A stretch of DNA of 64,000 nucleotides from Mycolicibacterium parafortuitum (lineage in GTDB: Bacteria; Actinomycetota; Actinomycetes; Mycobacteriales; Mycobacteriaceae): NCBI RefSeq assembly GCF_002086815.1, contig NZ_MVID01000028.1, positions 21,597 to 85,596 of the forward strand, written 5' to 3'. The stretch's first letter is position 1; the number at the start of each line of letters is the position of its first letter. The notes below the pieces were generated by a model. The model had not been told where the DNA came from. It ran no database searches and saw only the letters and a list, made by a program, of their open reading frames with translations. Shown piece after piece: positions 34,070 through 42,278 of this stretch. Both the position numbers and the translations under genes were made by a program.

Positions 34070-34945
34070 ATGGCCTCGACGAAAAAACGCGATCTCAAAC
34101 CCCACTTCCAGGACGTCCAGGCGCACTACGACCTGTCGGACGACTTCTTCCGGCTCTTCCTCGACCCGTCCCAGACCTACAGTTGCGCCTACTTCGAGCA
34201 GGACGAGATGTCCCTTGAGCAGGCCCAGCTCGCCAAGGTCGACCTGGCGCTGGGCAAGCTCGGCCTGCAACCGGGCATGACCCTGCTCGACGTCGGCTGC
34301 GGGTGGGGGTCGACGATGTTGCGCGCGCAGGAGAAATACGACGTCAACGTCATCGGCCTGACACTGAGCGAGAACCAGAAAGCCCATGTGGAGCGCGTCT
34401 TCGCCGAATCGGCGAGCCCGCGGGACAAGCGCGTGCTGCTGCGCGGCTGGGAACAGTTCGACGAGCCCGTCGACCGCATCGTGTCGATCGGGGCGTTCGA
34501 GCATTTCGGCAGGGACCGGTGGGACGACTTCTTCGCCATGGCGTATCGGGCGCTCCCCGACGACGGGGTGATGCTGCTGCACACCATCACCGCGCTCACC
34601 GTGCCGCAGATGGCGGAACGGGGAATGCCGCTGACGTTCTCGGTGGCCAGGTTCGTCAAATTCATCCTCACCGAGATCTTCCCGGGCGGATATCTGCCGA
34701 CGATCGAACTGGTCGGCGAGCATGCCGCGATACCGGGGTTCGAGTTGACGCGCACCCAGTCGCTCCAGCCCCACTACGCGCGCACCCTGGACTGCTGGGC
34801 GCAGGCTCTGGAGTCTCGCCGCGACGACGCGATCAGGATCCAGTCCGAGCAGGTGTACGACCGGTACATGCACTATCTGACCGGCTGCGCCGCCGGATTC
34901 CGGGTCGGCTACATCGACGTCAACCAGTTCACGCTGGCGAAGTGA
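34070..34945 (+). CDS. Mycolic acid cyclopropane synthase / methyltransferase (MmaA2/CmaA-like)
   Basis: The 291-residue SAM-dependent enzyme acts on meromycolyl chains, adding a methylene or methyl group at a double bond. The N-terminus KPHFQDVQAHYDLSDDFFRL and motif LLDVGCGWGSTMLRA (SAM binding) are diagnostic, with GLTLSENQ and VSIGAFEHFG (catalytic-site loop). The ending GYIDVNQFTLAK and GAFEHFG rather than EAFEHFG resemble M. tuberculosis MmaA2 and CmaA more than MmaA4. ATG 34070 is chosen over GTG 34049 because GGGAAGG lies 5 bases upstream. It is the first of two tandem paralogues after lipG, where slow growers have four. Confidence 0.9.
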   Translation: MASTKKRDLKPHFQDVQAHYDLSDDFFRLFLDPSQTYSCAYFEQDEMSLEQAQLAKVDLALGKLGLQPGMTLLDVGCGWGSTMLRAQEKYDVNVIGLTLSENQKAHVERVFAESASPRDKRVLLRGWEQFDEPVDRIVSIGAFEHFGRDRWDDFFAMAYRALPDDGVMLLHTITALTVPQMAERGMPLTFSVARFVKFILTEIFPGGYLPTIELVGEHAAIPGFELTRTQSLQPHYARTLDCWAQALESRRDDAIRIQSEQVYDRYMHYLTGCAAGFRVGYIDVNQFTLAK

Positions 34946-35098
34946 CCGATCGGCAGGATTGGATCGGGCAGGTCGCCGAACGCTACGCTGAGGCCTTCGA
35001 GACGCGTGTTTGCAGAAGGCCGAACCGTGTCTTAGGTAACGTCTCGTTCGTCTTGACAACGATGGCGTATTGACCCAAAAGCGCGAAGCAGAGGAAAC

Positions 35099-35995
35099 AT
35101 GTCTGACAACTCCGCCGGCACGAAGGACCTGACTCCTCATTTCGAGGACATCCAGGCCCACTACGACCTGTCTGACGATTTCTTCGGCGTCTTCCAGGAT
35201 CCGACCCGCAAGTACAGCTGCGCGTACTTCACCGGCCCGAACGTCACGCTGTCGGAGGCGCAGGTCGCCAACGTCGACCAGCACCTCGACAAACTGGACC
35301 TCAAGCCCGGGATGACGCTGCTGGAGGTCGGTTGCGGCTGGGGTCTGACGCTGCAGCGTGCGATGGAGAAGTACGACGTCAACGTCATCGGCCTCACGCT
35401 GTCGAAGAACCAGAAGGCGTACTGCGATCAGCTGCTCGGCAAGCTCGACACCGAGCGCACGTTCGATGTCCGGTTGGAGGGCTGGGAGCAGTTCGGATCC
35501 CCCGTCGACCGCATCGTGTCGATCGAGGCGTTCGAGCATTTCGGGTTCGAGCGCTACGACGACTTCTTCAAGATGTGTTTCGACGTGCTGCCCGAGGACG
35601 GCCGGATGACCATCCAGAGCAGCGTCGGGTACCACCCGTACGACCTCGCCGAGCGCGGCAAGAAGCTGACGTTCGAGCTGGCCCGCTTCATCAAGTTCAT
35701 GATCACCGAGATCTTCCCCGGCGGCCGACTGCCCACCACCGGAATGATGGTCGAGCACGGTGAGAAGGCCGGCTTCGTGGTGCCGGAAGCGGTCTCGCTG
35801 CGCAACCACTACATCAAGACGCTCGGTATCTGGGCCGACCGGCTCGAAGCCAGCAAGGATGCGGCGATCGCGGCGACCGACGAGGAGAACTACGAGCGCT
35901 ACATGCGCTACCTCAAGGGCTGCCAGTACTACTTCATCGACGAGGCCATCGACGTCAGCCTGGTCACCTACCTGAAGCCGGCCGTCTCCGCCTGA
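35099..35995 (+). CDS. Mycolic acid methyltransferase (MmaA4-like)
   Basis: The 298-residue paralogue of the preceding gene has LLEVGCGWGLTLQRAMEKYD for SAM, GLTLSKNQKAYCD, and VSIEAFEHFGFERYDDFFK. The MTIQSSVGYHPYDLAERGKK stretch and the ending SLVTYLKPAVSA match MmaA4 (hydroxymycolate synthase) best from memory, but fast growers often lack methoxy- and ketomycolates, so a UmaA- or epoxide/methyl-type role cannot be excluded. AGAGGAAAC precedes ATG 35099. A 153-bp spacer after the first paralogue has room for its own promoter. A strong terminator follows. Confidence 0.88.
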   Translation: MSDNSAGTKDLTPHFEDIQAHYDLSDDFFGVFQDPTRKYSCAYFTGPNVTLSEAQVANVDQHLDKLDLKPGMTLLEVGCGWGLTLQRAMEKYDVNVIGLTLSKNQKAYCDQLLGKLDTERTFDVRLEGWEQFGSPVDRIVSIEAFEHFGFERYDDFFKMCFDVLPEDGRMTIQSSVGYHPYDLAERGKKLTFELARFIKFMITEIFPGGRLPTTGMMVEHGEKAGFVVPEAVSLRNHYIKTLGIWADRLEASKDAAIAATDEENYERYMRYLKGCQYYFIDEAIDVSLVTYLKPAVSA

Positions 35996-36010
35996 CCCAG
36001 CTGAAACGAA

Positions 36011-36042
36011 GAATCCCCCGCACGCCTGAATGCGGGGGATTC
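36011..36042 (+). terminator. Intrinsic terminator after the mycolate methyltransferase pair
   Basis: GAATCCCCCGCA (36011-36022) pairs perfectly over 12 bp with TGCGGGGGATTC (36031-36042) around an 8-base loop, 16 bases after the stop. Confidence 0.85.
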
Positions 36043-36380
36043 TCCATGTCGGCCCGAAGGCCGCGGCTCTTCGGTGATGCCTCCACAGTCAGTATCGCCT
36101 CCGATCGGCGCTCGGCTGCGGCTTTTCGCACATGTGCCGCGGCGGCGGTCGCCGCGCGATGTGGTTGACGCGATTCGCCTCTGGCGCAGCCTGATCGGTG
36201 TTACGTTCAGCCCGAGGGTGCTCTTCGGCCGCCGCATCACGGTTCACCAGGGGGATACCGGAGACCTCTGACCAGCGCGCCGGGTCCACCGCTCGTGGGG
36301 GACGGTGTTCCAGGCGGGTCGGAGGCGGCGACCGAGGGGCACTCTCAAAATCCCCAGATCCGCAAAGTGCTTGTCAGACA
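36043..36380. other. 338-bp intergenic region without a supported gene
   Basis: It lies between two terminators of convergent genes. A 65-codon plus-strand frame at 36074-36271 and a minus-strand frame at 36089-36289 overlap each other; neither has a convincing ribosome site or recognisable sequence. I see nothing else supported here. Confidence 0.5.
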
Positions 36381-36412
36381 AGAAAACCCCGCCCGGGTGG
36401 GCGGGGTTTTCT
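36381..36412. terminator. rplA terminator
   Basis: AGAAAACCCCGCCC (36381-36394) pairs perfectly over 14 bp with 36399-36412 around GGGT. Read on the minus strand it ends in GGGGTTTTCT. It begins 17 bases beyond the rplA stop and closes the secE-nusG-rplK-rplA transcript. Confidence 0.88.
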
Positions 36413-36428
36413 CGTAGCGTGCTTCGGG

Positions 36429-37142
36429 CTAGGCCGGCTCCTCCGCGAAGTTGCGGGTCACGGCCGGGTCCACCGGGATGCCCGGGCCCGTGGTGGTCGA
36501 GACGACGACCTTCTTCAGGTAGCGGCCCTTCGACGAGGACGGCTTGGCGCGCAGGATCTCGTCGAGCGCGGCACCGTAGTTCTCGGCGAGCGCCTTCTCG
36601 TCGAACGACGCCTTGCCGATCACGAAGTGCAGGTTGGCCTGCTTGTCGACGCGGAAGTTGATCTTGCCGCCCTTGATGTCGTTGACGGCCTTGGTGACGT
36701 CGGGGGTCACGGTGCCGGTCTTCGGGTTCGGCATCAGGCCACGCGGGCCGAGGATGCGGGCGATGCGGCCGACCTTGGCCATCTGGTCCGGGGTGGCGAT
36801 CGCGGCGTCGAAGTCGAGGAAGCCGCCCTGGATCTTCTCGATCAGGTCGTCGCTGCCGACCACGTCGGCGCCCGCGGCGAGGGCCTGCTCGGCCTTCTCG
36901 CCGACGGCGAAGACGGCCACGCGGGCGGTCTTACCGGTGCCGTGCGGCAGGTTCACGGTGCCGCGCACCATCTGGTCGGCCTTACGCGGGTCGACGCCCA
37001 ACCGGATCGCGACCTCGACGGTGGCGTCCTGCTTCTTCGACGACGTCTCCTTGGCCAGCTTCGCGGCCTCCAGCGGCGTGTAGAGCTTGCTGCGGTCCAC
37101 CTTCTCGGCGGCTTCGCGGTAGGCCTTGCTGTTCTTGCTCAT
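36429..37142 (-). CDS. rplA: 50S ribosomal protein L1
   Basis: The 237-residue L1-stalk protein binds 23S rRNA near the E site and, in many bacteria, represses its own L11-L1 operon. Conserved parts are VEVAIRLGVDPRKADQMVRG, LPHGTGKTARVAVFA, RILGPRGLMPNPKTGTVT and KGGKINFRVDK. ATG start at 37142, 63 bases after the rplK stop. Confidence 0.98.
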   Translation of the reverse strand: MSKNSKAYREAAEKVDRSKLYTPLEAAKLAKETSSKKQDATVEVAIRLGVDPRKADQMVRGTVNLPHGTGKTARVAVFAVGEKAEQALAAGADVVGSDDLIEKIQGGFLDFDAAIATPDQMAKVGRIARILGPRGLMPNPKTGTVTPDVTKAVNDIKGGKINFRVDKQANLHFVIGKASFDEKALAENYGAALDEILRAKPSSSKGRYLKKVVVSTTTGPGIPVDPAVTRNFAEEPA

Positions 37143-37205
37143 TGATGTCTCCAGTTCAGAGTTGTGGTCGGCGGGCCGTAGCTGGCCCTCCCACGCTTCG
37201 TACTT

Positions 37206-37634
37206 CTACTCGACGGTGATGCCCATGGAGCGGGCGGTGCCCGCGATGATCTTCGCCGCGGCGTCGATGTCGTTGGCGTTCAGATCGGACTTCTTGGTCT
37301 CGGCGATCTCGCGGACCTGATCCCAGGTGACCTTCGCGACCTTCGTCTTGTGCGGCTCGCCGGAACCCTTCTGCACACCGGCTGCCTTGAGCAGCAGCTT
37401 GGCGGCGGGCGGGGTCTTCAGGGCGAACGTGAAGCTGCGGTCCTCGTAGACGGTGATCTCCACGGGGATGACGTTGCCGCGCTGCGACTCGGTCGCGGCG
37501 TTGTACGCCTTGCAGAACTCCATGATGTTCACGCCGTGCTGGCCGAGCGCGGGACCGACCGGCGGGGCGGGGTTGGCCTGCCCGGCCTGGATCTGCAGCT
37601 TGATCAGCCCGACGACCTTCTTCTTCGGGGGCAT
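37206..37634 (-). CDS. rplK: 50S ribosomal protein L11
   Basis: The 142-residue protein of the GTPase-associated centre begins MPPKKKVVGLIKLQIQAGQA and has the Pro-rich linker NPAPPVGPALGQHGVNIMEF that contacts thiopeptide antibiotics, and the C-terminal rRNA-binding domain ending RSMGITVE. It is downstream of nusG by 42 bases and upstream of rplA. Confidence 0.98.
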   Translation of the reverse strand: MPPKKKVVGLIKLQIQAGQANPAPPVGPALGQHGVNIMEFCKAYNAATESQRGNVIPVEITVYEDRSFTFALKTPPAAKLLLKAAGVQKGSGEPHKTKVAKVTWDQVREIAETKKSDLNANDIDAAAKIIAGTARSMGITVE

Positions 37635-37676
37635 GGCTGTGCTTTCCTTCTTTTCTCTCGCCGGGCGGGTGCCCGG

Positions 37677-38519
37677 TTAAATCTTGGCGACCTGGTTGAA
37701 GGTCAGTTCGACCGGCGTCTCACGTCCGAAGATCGACACCAGCACCTTGAGCTTCTGCTGCTCGGCGTTGACCTCGCTGATGGACGCGGGCAGCGTCGCG
37801 AACGGGCCGTCCATGACGGTGACCGACTCGCCGACCTCGAAGTCGACCTCGATGACGGGGCGGTCGATGCCACCGGCCTCCGAGGCCGCAGACGCCGCAG
37901 ACGAGGCGGCGGCCTTGCCCGGCTTCTTCGCCGCGGCGGGCGGCAGCAGGAACTTGACGACGTCGTCCAGCGACAGCGGGGACGGACGCGACGTCGCGCC
38001 GACGAATCCGGTCACACCGGGGGTGTTGCGCACGGCGCCCCACGATTCGTCGTTGAGCTCCATGCGCACCAGGATGTAACCCGGCAGCACCTTGCGGTTG
38101 ACCTGCTTGCGCTGGCCGTTCTTGATCTCGGTGACCTCTTCGGTCGGCACCTCGACCTGGAAGATGTAGTCGCCGACGTCGAGGTTCTGCACGCGGGTCT
38201 CGAGGTTGGCCTTCACCTTGTTCTCGTAACCGGCATACGAGTGGATCACGTACCAGTCGCCGGGCTTGAGGCGCAGTTCCTTCTTCAGCGCAACCGCGGG
38301 ATCCTCGTCCTCTTCGGGAGCGTCCTCTTCGGGAGCGGCCTCTGCGGCGGCGTCCTGGTCGGCACTCTCGCCGGCGTCGGCACCTTCGATGACATCGGTG
38401 ACCTCGGCGGGCGCGGCGTCCTCGTCGCTGCGCACAGCGTCGGAACCGGCCTCGGCGTTGGTGTCGTCAATGGTGTCGACGGTGTCGCCCGTGGGCGCAT
38501 CGCCGTCGAAGCTAGTCAC
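37677..38519 (-). CDS. nusG: Transcription antitermination/termination factor NusG
   Basis: The 280-residue protein is longer than E. coli NusG because of an N-terminal acidic extension of about 95 residues (rich in Asp, Glu and Ala), usual in actinobacteria. The NGN domain begins at KPGDWYVIHSYAGYENKVKA and contains PGYILVRMELND and NTPGVTGFVG. The KOW domain is at EVGESVTVMDGPFATLPASI. It binds the clamp of RNA polymerase and in mycobacteria tends to favour pausing and termination. An Ala/Ser-rich insert (KAAASSAASAASEAGG) lies between NGN and KOW. GTG start at 38519. Confidence 0.97.
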   Translation of the reverse strand: MTSFDGDAPTGDTVDTIDDTNAEAGSDAVRSDEDAAPAEVTDVIEGADAGESADQDAAAEAAPEEDAPEEDEDPAVALKKELRLKPGDWYVIHSYAGYENKVKANLETRVQNLDVGDYIFQVEVPTEEVTEIKNGQRKQVNRKVLPGYILVRMELNDESWGAVRNTPGVTGFVGATSRPSPLSLDDVVKFLLPPAAAKKPGKAAASSAASAASEAGGIDRPVIEVDFEVGESVTVMDGPFATLPASISEVNAEQQKLKVLVSIFGRETPVELTFNQVAKI

Positions 38520-38564
38520 GTGTCAGTCCTCTCTCAGTTTCTTTCCTGGCGTCCCGCTCGGGGA

Positions 38565-39014
38565 TCAGGCGAAGACCCAGGTCACAAGCCTCGCAAGGCC
38601 GAGGTCCACCCCGCCGATCAGCGCCACCATGAAAATCAGGAAGAACAGCACCACGGTCGTGTAGCTGATCATCTGCTTGCGGTTCGGCCAGATGACCTTC
38701 TTGAGCTCACCGACAACTTCCTTGAGGTAGTTGACGATGTAGGTGATCGGGTTGCGGGACGGGCCGTCCTTGGGCTTCTTGGCCGTCTTCTTCTTGGCCT
38801 TGGGCCCGCGGCCGTCGTCGTCCTTCGATCCCGAGCTCTCGGTCTCCGGCTTCTCGTCGGCGCCTGCCTCGGCATCGACGGCACGTCGTGACCGCTTGCC
38901 GGTGGGTCGCAGGGGCCGCGTCACCACCGCGGTCTGACCGCCGGTGTCGCCATCGCCGGTCTCCGTGCCGCTGTCGGTGTCCGCGGAGCTGACACCGTCG
39001 CGCTCGTCGCTCAC
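38565..39014 (-). CDS. secE: Preprotein translocase subunit SecE
   Basis: The 149-residue protein has one C-terminal membrane helix (ISYTTVVLFFLIFMVALIGG) preceded by the conserved amphipathic segment YLKEVVGELKKVIWPNRKQM that clamps SecY. The first 85 residues are a charged, presumably disordered extension ending in a Lys-rich stretch. SecE is an essential part of the SecYEG channel. It is followed by nusG after 45 bases and preceded by tRNA-Trp, an old conserved order. GTG start at 39014. Confidence 0.95.
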   Translation of the reverse strand: MSDERDGVSSADTDSGTETGDGDTGGQTAVVTRPLRPTGKRSRRAVDAEAGADEKPETESSGSKDDDGRGPKAKKKTAKKPKDGPSRNPITYIVNYLKEVVGELKKVIWPNRKQMISYTTVVLFFLIFMVALIGGVDLGLARLVTWVFA

Positions 39015-39102
39015 CGCATGCTTCCCGTCTGTTCGTCCTTAGTGATCCACTCTCCAGTATCCAGAACCGGAATGTGTCCACTCTGTCGAGTATTCAGTTG
39101 CG

Positions 39103-39175
<73 letters not shown>

Positions 39176-39274
39176 TCAGGGGATCCCTGCAGGGCCCACA
39201 CAGATCGCGCGCTCTCCGTTCGCTCGATCAGAGCCTACGGACAGCGCGCTTAACTGGGAAAACCCCGAAGCCCG

Positions 39275-39304
39275 AGTGTAGCGCGCCGTGGGTCCGAGTT
39301 GCTA
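39275..39304 (-). promoter_or_regulatory. Weak candidate promoter for tRNA-Trp and secE
   Basis: On the minus strand TACACT (39275-39280) is a fair -10 box, with TAGCAA (39299-39304) 18 bases upstream as a poor -35. It is 100 bases before the tRNA in the 227-bp gap after hadC. Confidence 0.3.
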
Positions 39305-39404
39305 ATCCGCACCATCTCGGGTTCTCGGCGACGCGCGATTGCCGGTGGCGGCGGGTCGCCCGCCGAGCCACGGGTGGACCTGACCGCCTGTGCCACAACG
39401 AAAT

Positions 39405-39935
39405 CTACTGCGCGACCTCGAGCTCGTCGTGGGTCACCGGCTTGCGCACGACCTGGCCGGTCTCGGGATCCCAGCCGGCGGAGATGGAGTTGTCGCCCTC
39501 ATGGCCCATCAGCGTCGTGAACGCCTCCATCACGACCTTGCCGTCGTCGTCGGTGAGCTCGTTGCGGGTGGTCACGATGTCGGCACCGAAACGCTCGTCG
39601 ACGCTCTCGATGAACATCGTGGCGTGCAGGACGTCGCCCTCCTTGATGGGGCGGTGGAACAGGAACTTCTGGTCCACCTGCACGATCTGCATGGTCTCGA
39701 AGCCGATGTCGACGTTCTGGAAGAAATGCCGCTGGGTCATCACCGCGAGGATCGACATGAACGTCGGGCCCGCGACCAGACCGGGGTGGCCCTGCGCCTG
39801 GGCCGCCTCCAGGTCGAGTGACGCCGGATCGGTGGCCTTGACGGCGTTCGCGTACTGCCGGATCTGCTCGCGGCCGACGACGAAGGCATCGGGATACTTG
39901 TAGACCATCCCGCGGATGTCGGTTTTGAGTGCCAT
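39405..39935 (-). CDS. hadC: (3R)-hydroxyacyl-ACP dehydratase subunit HadC
   Basis: The 176-residue hot-dog fold protein MALKTDIRGMVYKYPDAFVV is the non-catalytic, substrate-binding partner in the HadBC dehydratase of FAS-II, which removes water from long 3-hydroxyacyl-ACP chains during late meromycolate elongation. It shares GREQIRQYANAVKATDP and the KFLFHRPIKEGDVLHATMFI pattern with HadA but lacks the NPIH active-site motif. It follows hadB by 10 bases in the hadABC operon. Thiacetazone and isoxyl act on this system. Confidence 0.95.
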   Translation of the reverse strand: MALKTDIRGMVYKYPDAFVVGREQIRQYANAVKATDPASLDLEAAQAQGHPGLVAGPTFMSILAVMTQRHFFQNVDIGFETMQIVQVDQKFLFHRPIKEGDVLHATMFIESVDERFGADIVTTRNELTDDDGKVVMEAFTTLMGHEGDNSISAGWDPETGQVVRKPVTHDELEVAQ

Positions 39936-39945
39936 CGGTACCTCC

Positions 39946-40374
39946 TTACGCGAGCGTCGCGACCGCGATGGCGCGCCCGAAGATCTTCTTGCCGCCGGAG
40001 GTGGCCGTCAGCGCGATGGTCACGTCCTTCGATTCGGGGTCGACGGATTTCACCCGGCCGTTGAACACGATCTCGGCGCCCTTGCCGTCGTTGGGGACGG
40101 GCACGACGGCGGTGAACCGCACGTTGTACTCCTTGACCGCGGCCGGGTCACCGACCCAGGACGTGATGTAGCCGCCGCCGACGCCCATGGTCAGCATGCC
40201 GTGGGCGATCGCGGTGTCCAGCCCGACCTGCTTGGCGATCTCGTCGTCCCAGTGGATCGGGTTCAGGTCGCCCGACACACCCGCGTAGTTGACGAGGTCG
40301 GCCCGCGTCAGCGGGATGACCTTTTCCGGCAGCTTGTCGCCGACCTTGACCGAACTGAATTCACGCAGTGCCAT
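39946..40374 (-). CDS. hadB: (3R)-hydroxyacyl-ACP dehydratase subunit HadB (catalytic)
   Basis: The 142-residue catalytic subunit is shared by HadAB and HadBC. The start is ATG 40374 (MALREFSSVKVGDKLPEKVI), giving the same length as M. tuberculosis HadB; an in-frame ATG lies four codons upstream. The hydratase-2 motif YAGVSGDLNPIHWDDEIA carries the catalytic Asp and His, followed by AIAHGMLTMGVGGGYITSWV. The start lies 14 bases inside the 3' end of hadA, so the subunits are translationally coupled. Confidence 0.97.
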   Translation of the reverse strand: MALREFSSVKVGDKLPEKVIPLTRADLVNYAGVSGDLNPIHWDDEIAKQVGLDTAIAHGMLTMGVGGGYITSWVGDPAAVKEYNVRFTAVVPVPNDGKGAEIVFNGRVKSVDPESKDVTIALTATSGGKKIFGRAIAVATLA

Positions 40375-40840
40375 CTGTGAAGCCACTCTCTCCGTCTTCT
40401 TCGCTACGACCCGCCAGCGTGGTGTAGCACTCCTGCACGACTTCGCCGTCTTCTGTGCTGACGATGTTCTTGGTCACGATGAGGTCCGTGCCGTGCGCTT
40501 TGCGGACCGAGTCGATCCATACGTCGCAATAGAGCCTGTCGCCCGCCTTGATCGGCCGGACGAAGCGGATGGCCTGATCGACCTGGACGATCTGCGCGTC
40601 GGCGATGCCGATACCGGCGGCGTCGAACATCGCCAACTGCGCCTGGTATCCGAACACCGAGATGAAGGTCAGCGGCGCCGGCAGCGAGTCGTGGCCCAAC
40701 TCGGCGGCAGCCTCTTCCGCGAAGTACGCGGGATCGTCGTTCTTGACCGCCACGGCGTACTCGCGGATCTTCTCGCGGCCGACCGTGTAGAAATCGGGGT
40801 AGCGGAAGTGCGTTCCGACGTATGCAGCCAGCGACGACAC
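40361..40840 (-). CDS. hadA: (3R)-hydroxyacyl-ACP dehydratase subunit HadA
   Basis: The 159-residue hot-dog protein pairs with HadB for early FAS-II elongation cycles. It keeps the HadA features GREKIREYAVAVKNDDP, PLTFISVFGYQAQLAMFDAA, QIVQVDQAIRFVRPIKAGD and TDLIVTKNIV. A Cys near residue 61 that reacts with activated thiocarbamides in M. tuberculosis HadA (in PLTFICVFGY) is Ser here (PLTFISVFGY). GTG start at 40840, 66 bases after rpmG. Confidence 0.95.
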   Translation of the reverse strand: MSSLAAYVGTHFRYPDFYTVGREKIREYAVAVKNDDPAYFAEEAAAELGHDSLPAPLTFISVFGYQAQLAMFDAAGIGIADAQIVQVDQAIRFVRPIKAGDRLYCDVWIDSVRKAHGTDLIVTKNIVSTEDGEVVQECYTTLAGRSEEDGESGFTDGTA

Positions 40841-40906
40841 GACAGTGAACCTACCTGGTCGACCTCGGCGACCGCGATACGACGGTGTCGGGCCGGATCC
40901 GGGTCG

Positions 40907-41074
40907 CTAGCGCGACTCTTTGTGGGCCTGGTGCTTACCGCAGTTCGGGCAGAACTTCTTGATCTCGAGGCGATCGGGATCGTTGCGGCGGTTCTTCTTG
41001 GTGATGTAGTTGCGGTGCTTGCACACCTCGCAGGCCAAGGTGATCTTGGGCCGCACGTCAGTACTGGAGGCCAC
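40907..41074 (-). CDS. rpmG: 50S ribosomal protein L33 (zinc-binding form)
   Basis: A 55-residue protein from GTG 41074 to TAG 40907: it opens MASSTDVRPKITLACEVCKH and ends FCPNCGKHQAHKESR. The two CXXC pairs (CEVC and CPNC) make this the zinc-ribbon C+ paralogue rather than the zinc-independent form induced on zinc starvation. It lies between hadA and tRNA-Met as rpmG2 does in M. tuberculosis. Confidence 0.95.
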   Translation of the reverse strand: MASSTDVRPKITLACEVCKHRNYITKKNRRNDPDRLEIKKFCPNCGKHQAHKESR

Positions 41075-41105
41075 TGTCGTCTCTTTCTTCTACGGTCGTG
41101 TGTTG

Positions 41106-41179
41106 TAGCGGTGGGGGGGCTCGATCCCCCGACCTCACGATTATGAGTCGTGCGCTCTAACCAGCTGAGCTACACCGCC
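41106..41179 (-). tRNA. metT: tRNA-Met (CAT anticodon, elongator)
   Basis: The minus strand folds into a 74-base cloverleaf: acceptor GGCGGTG with CACCGCT (one G-U pair) and discriminator A, D-arm GCTCAGCTGGTTAGAGC, anticodon stem CACGA/TCGTG with loop CTCATAA, and a T-arm of five G-C pairs. The anticodon is CAT; the fully paired acceptor start and absence of initiator features suggest elongator Met. Confidence 0.92.
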
Positions 41180-41228
41180 CCGGACGGATCCGAGCTCAAG
41201 CGAACTGACCGCCACCCGGTTCCCACCG

Positions 41229-41301
41229 AGCCCCCTAACGGAATCGAACCGTTGACCTTTTCCTTACCATGGAAACGCTCTACCGACTGAGCTAAGGGGG
41301 C
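41229..41301 (-). tRNA. thrT: tRNA-Thr (GGT anticodon)
   Basis: A 73-base cloverleaf on the minus strand: acceptor GCCCCCT with AGGGGGC and discriminator T, D-arm GCTCAGTCGGTAGAGC, anticodon stem TTTCC/GGAAA with loop ATGGTAA (anticodon GGT), and T-arm AACGG-TTCGATT-CCGTT. It precedes tRNA-Met by 49 bases. Confidence 0.94.
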
Positions 41302-41333
41302 CTGCACTCGCGCCACAGCGGCGAGCCTTAAAG

Positions 41334-41363
41334 AGGGTACAGTCTCACCGATTCCGACACCAA
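41334..41363 (-). promoter_or_regulatory. Candidate promoter for tRNA-Thr and tRNA-Met
   Basis: On the minus strand TTGGTG (41358-41363) and TACCCT (41334-41339) are 18 bases apart. The -10 box is 33 bases before the mature tRNA-Thr 5' end, a normal precursor length. Confidence 0.5.
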
Positions 41364-41420
41364 ACCGCAGGTCAAAGTGTGCGTTTTCGGGTGGTTCCCG
41401 CCGATTGGGGCTCGGATGCC

Positions 41421-41426
41421 TACGCT
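41421..41426 (+). promoter_or_regulatory. Candidate leaderless -10 box of the MBL-fold gene
   Basis: TACGCT (TANNNT type) lies 6 bases before ATG 41433, the usual spacing for mycobacterial transcripts that begin at the start codon. No ribosome site is visible, which supports this reading and the choice of start. Confidence 0.45.
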
Positions 41427-41432
41427 GTGCGC

Positions 41433-42173
41433 ATGCCCGCCACGGATGACACCGCCACAGAAGAGAACGACCGCCTCTACTTCAAGCAGCTGCTGTCCGG
41501 GCGCGATTTCGCCGCCGGCGACATGATCGCCCAGCAGATGCGCAACTTCGCCTATCTGATCGGCGACCGCGAGACCGGCGACACCGTCGTCGTCGACCCC
41601 GCCTACGCCGCGGGGGATCTGGTGGACGCGCTGGAGGCCGACGGCATGCACCTGTCCGGGGTGCTGGTCACCCACCACCACCCCGACCATGTCGGCGGCT
41701 CGATGATGGGGTTCACCCTCAAGGGCCTCGCCGAGCTGCTGGAGCGGGTCAGCGTCCCGGTGCACGTGAACGCCCACGAGGCCGACTGGGTCGCGAATGT
41801 CACCGGGATCGCGGGCAGCGAGCTGACCGCTCACCAGCACGGCGACAAGGTCTCGGTCGGCGCCATCGACATCGAGCTGCTGCACACCCCCGGCCACACG
41901 CCGGGCAGCCAGTGCTTCCTGCTCGACGGCCGTCTCGTCGCGGGCGACACCCTGTTCCTGGAAGGCTGCGGGCGCACCGACTTCCCCGGCGGCAATGTCG
42001 ACGACATGTTCCGCAGCCTGCAGGCGCTGGCCAAGCTTCCCGGCGATCCGACGGTGTTCCCCGGCCACTGGTACTCCGCCGAGCCGAGCGCGCCGTTGTC
42101 GGATGTGCGCGGCAGCAACTACGTCTACCGGGCCCGCGATCTGGACCAGTGGCGGATGCTGATGGGCGGCTGA
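41433..42173 (+). CDS. Metallo-beta-lactamase-fold hydrolase (glyoxalase II-like)
   Basis: The 246-residue protein has the binuclear metal motif VLVTHHHPDHVGG (HxHxDH), a further His in LLHTPGHTPGSQCF, Asp in VAGDTLF and His in VFPGHWYS, which together complete the metal sites of the glyoxalase II and persulfide-dioxygenase branch. It probably hydrolyses a thioester such as S-lactoyl-mycothiol or acts on persulfides; the substrate is not shown by sequence. It matches Rv0634c by position next to rpmG2. ATG 41433 fits a leaderless transcript. Confidence 0.85.
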   Translation: MPATDDTATEENDRLYFKQLLSGRDFAAGDMIAQQMRNFAYLIGDRETGDTVVVDPAYAAGDLVDALEADGMHLSGVLVTHHHPDHVGGSMMGFTLKGLAELLERVSVPVHVNAHEADWVANVTGIAGSELTAHQHGDKVSVGAIDIELLHTPGHTPGSQCFLLDGRLVAGDTLFLEGCGRTDFPGGNVDDMFRSLQALAKLPGDPTVFPGHWYSAEPSAPLSDVRGSNYVYRARDLDQWRMLMGG

Positions 42174-42278
42174 CGGGCCGCTCCGCGTACCCCGGAGTTC
42201 GGCGTTCCGGCCCCGCCGGCACCCGGTTCTGGCAAACTCGATCCCAGCGCTGTCGCCCAACCCGCGCCGGGGGTCCTC

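Noticed and set aside
36074..36289. Small genes in the spacer between the methyltransferases and rplA
   Set aside because: Two overlapping opposite-strand frames without ribosome sites, flanked by terminators of convergent genes.
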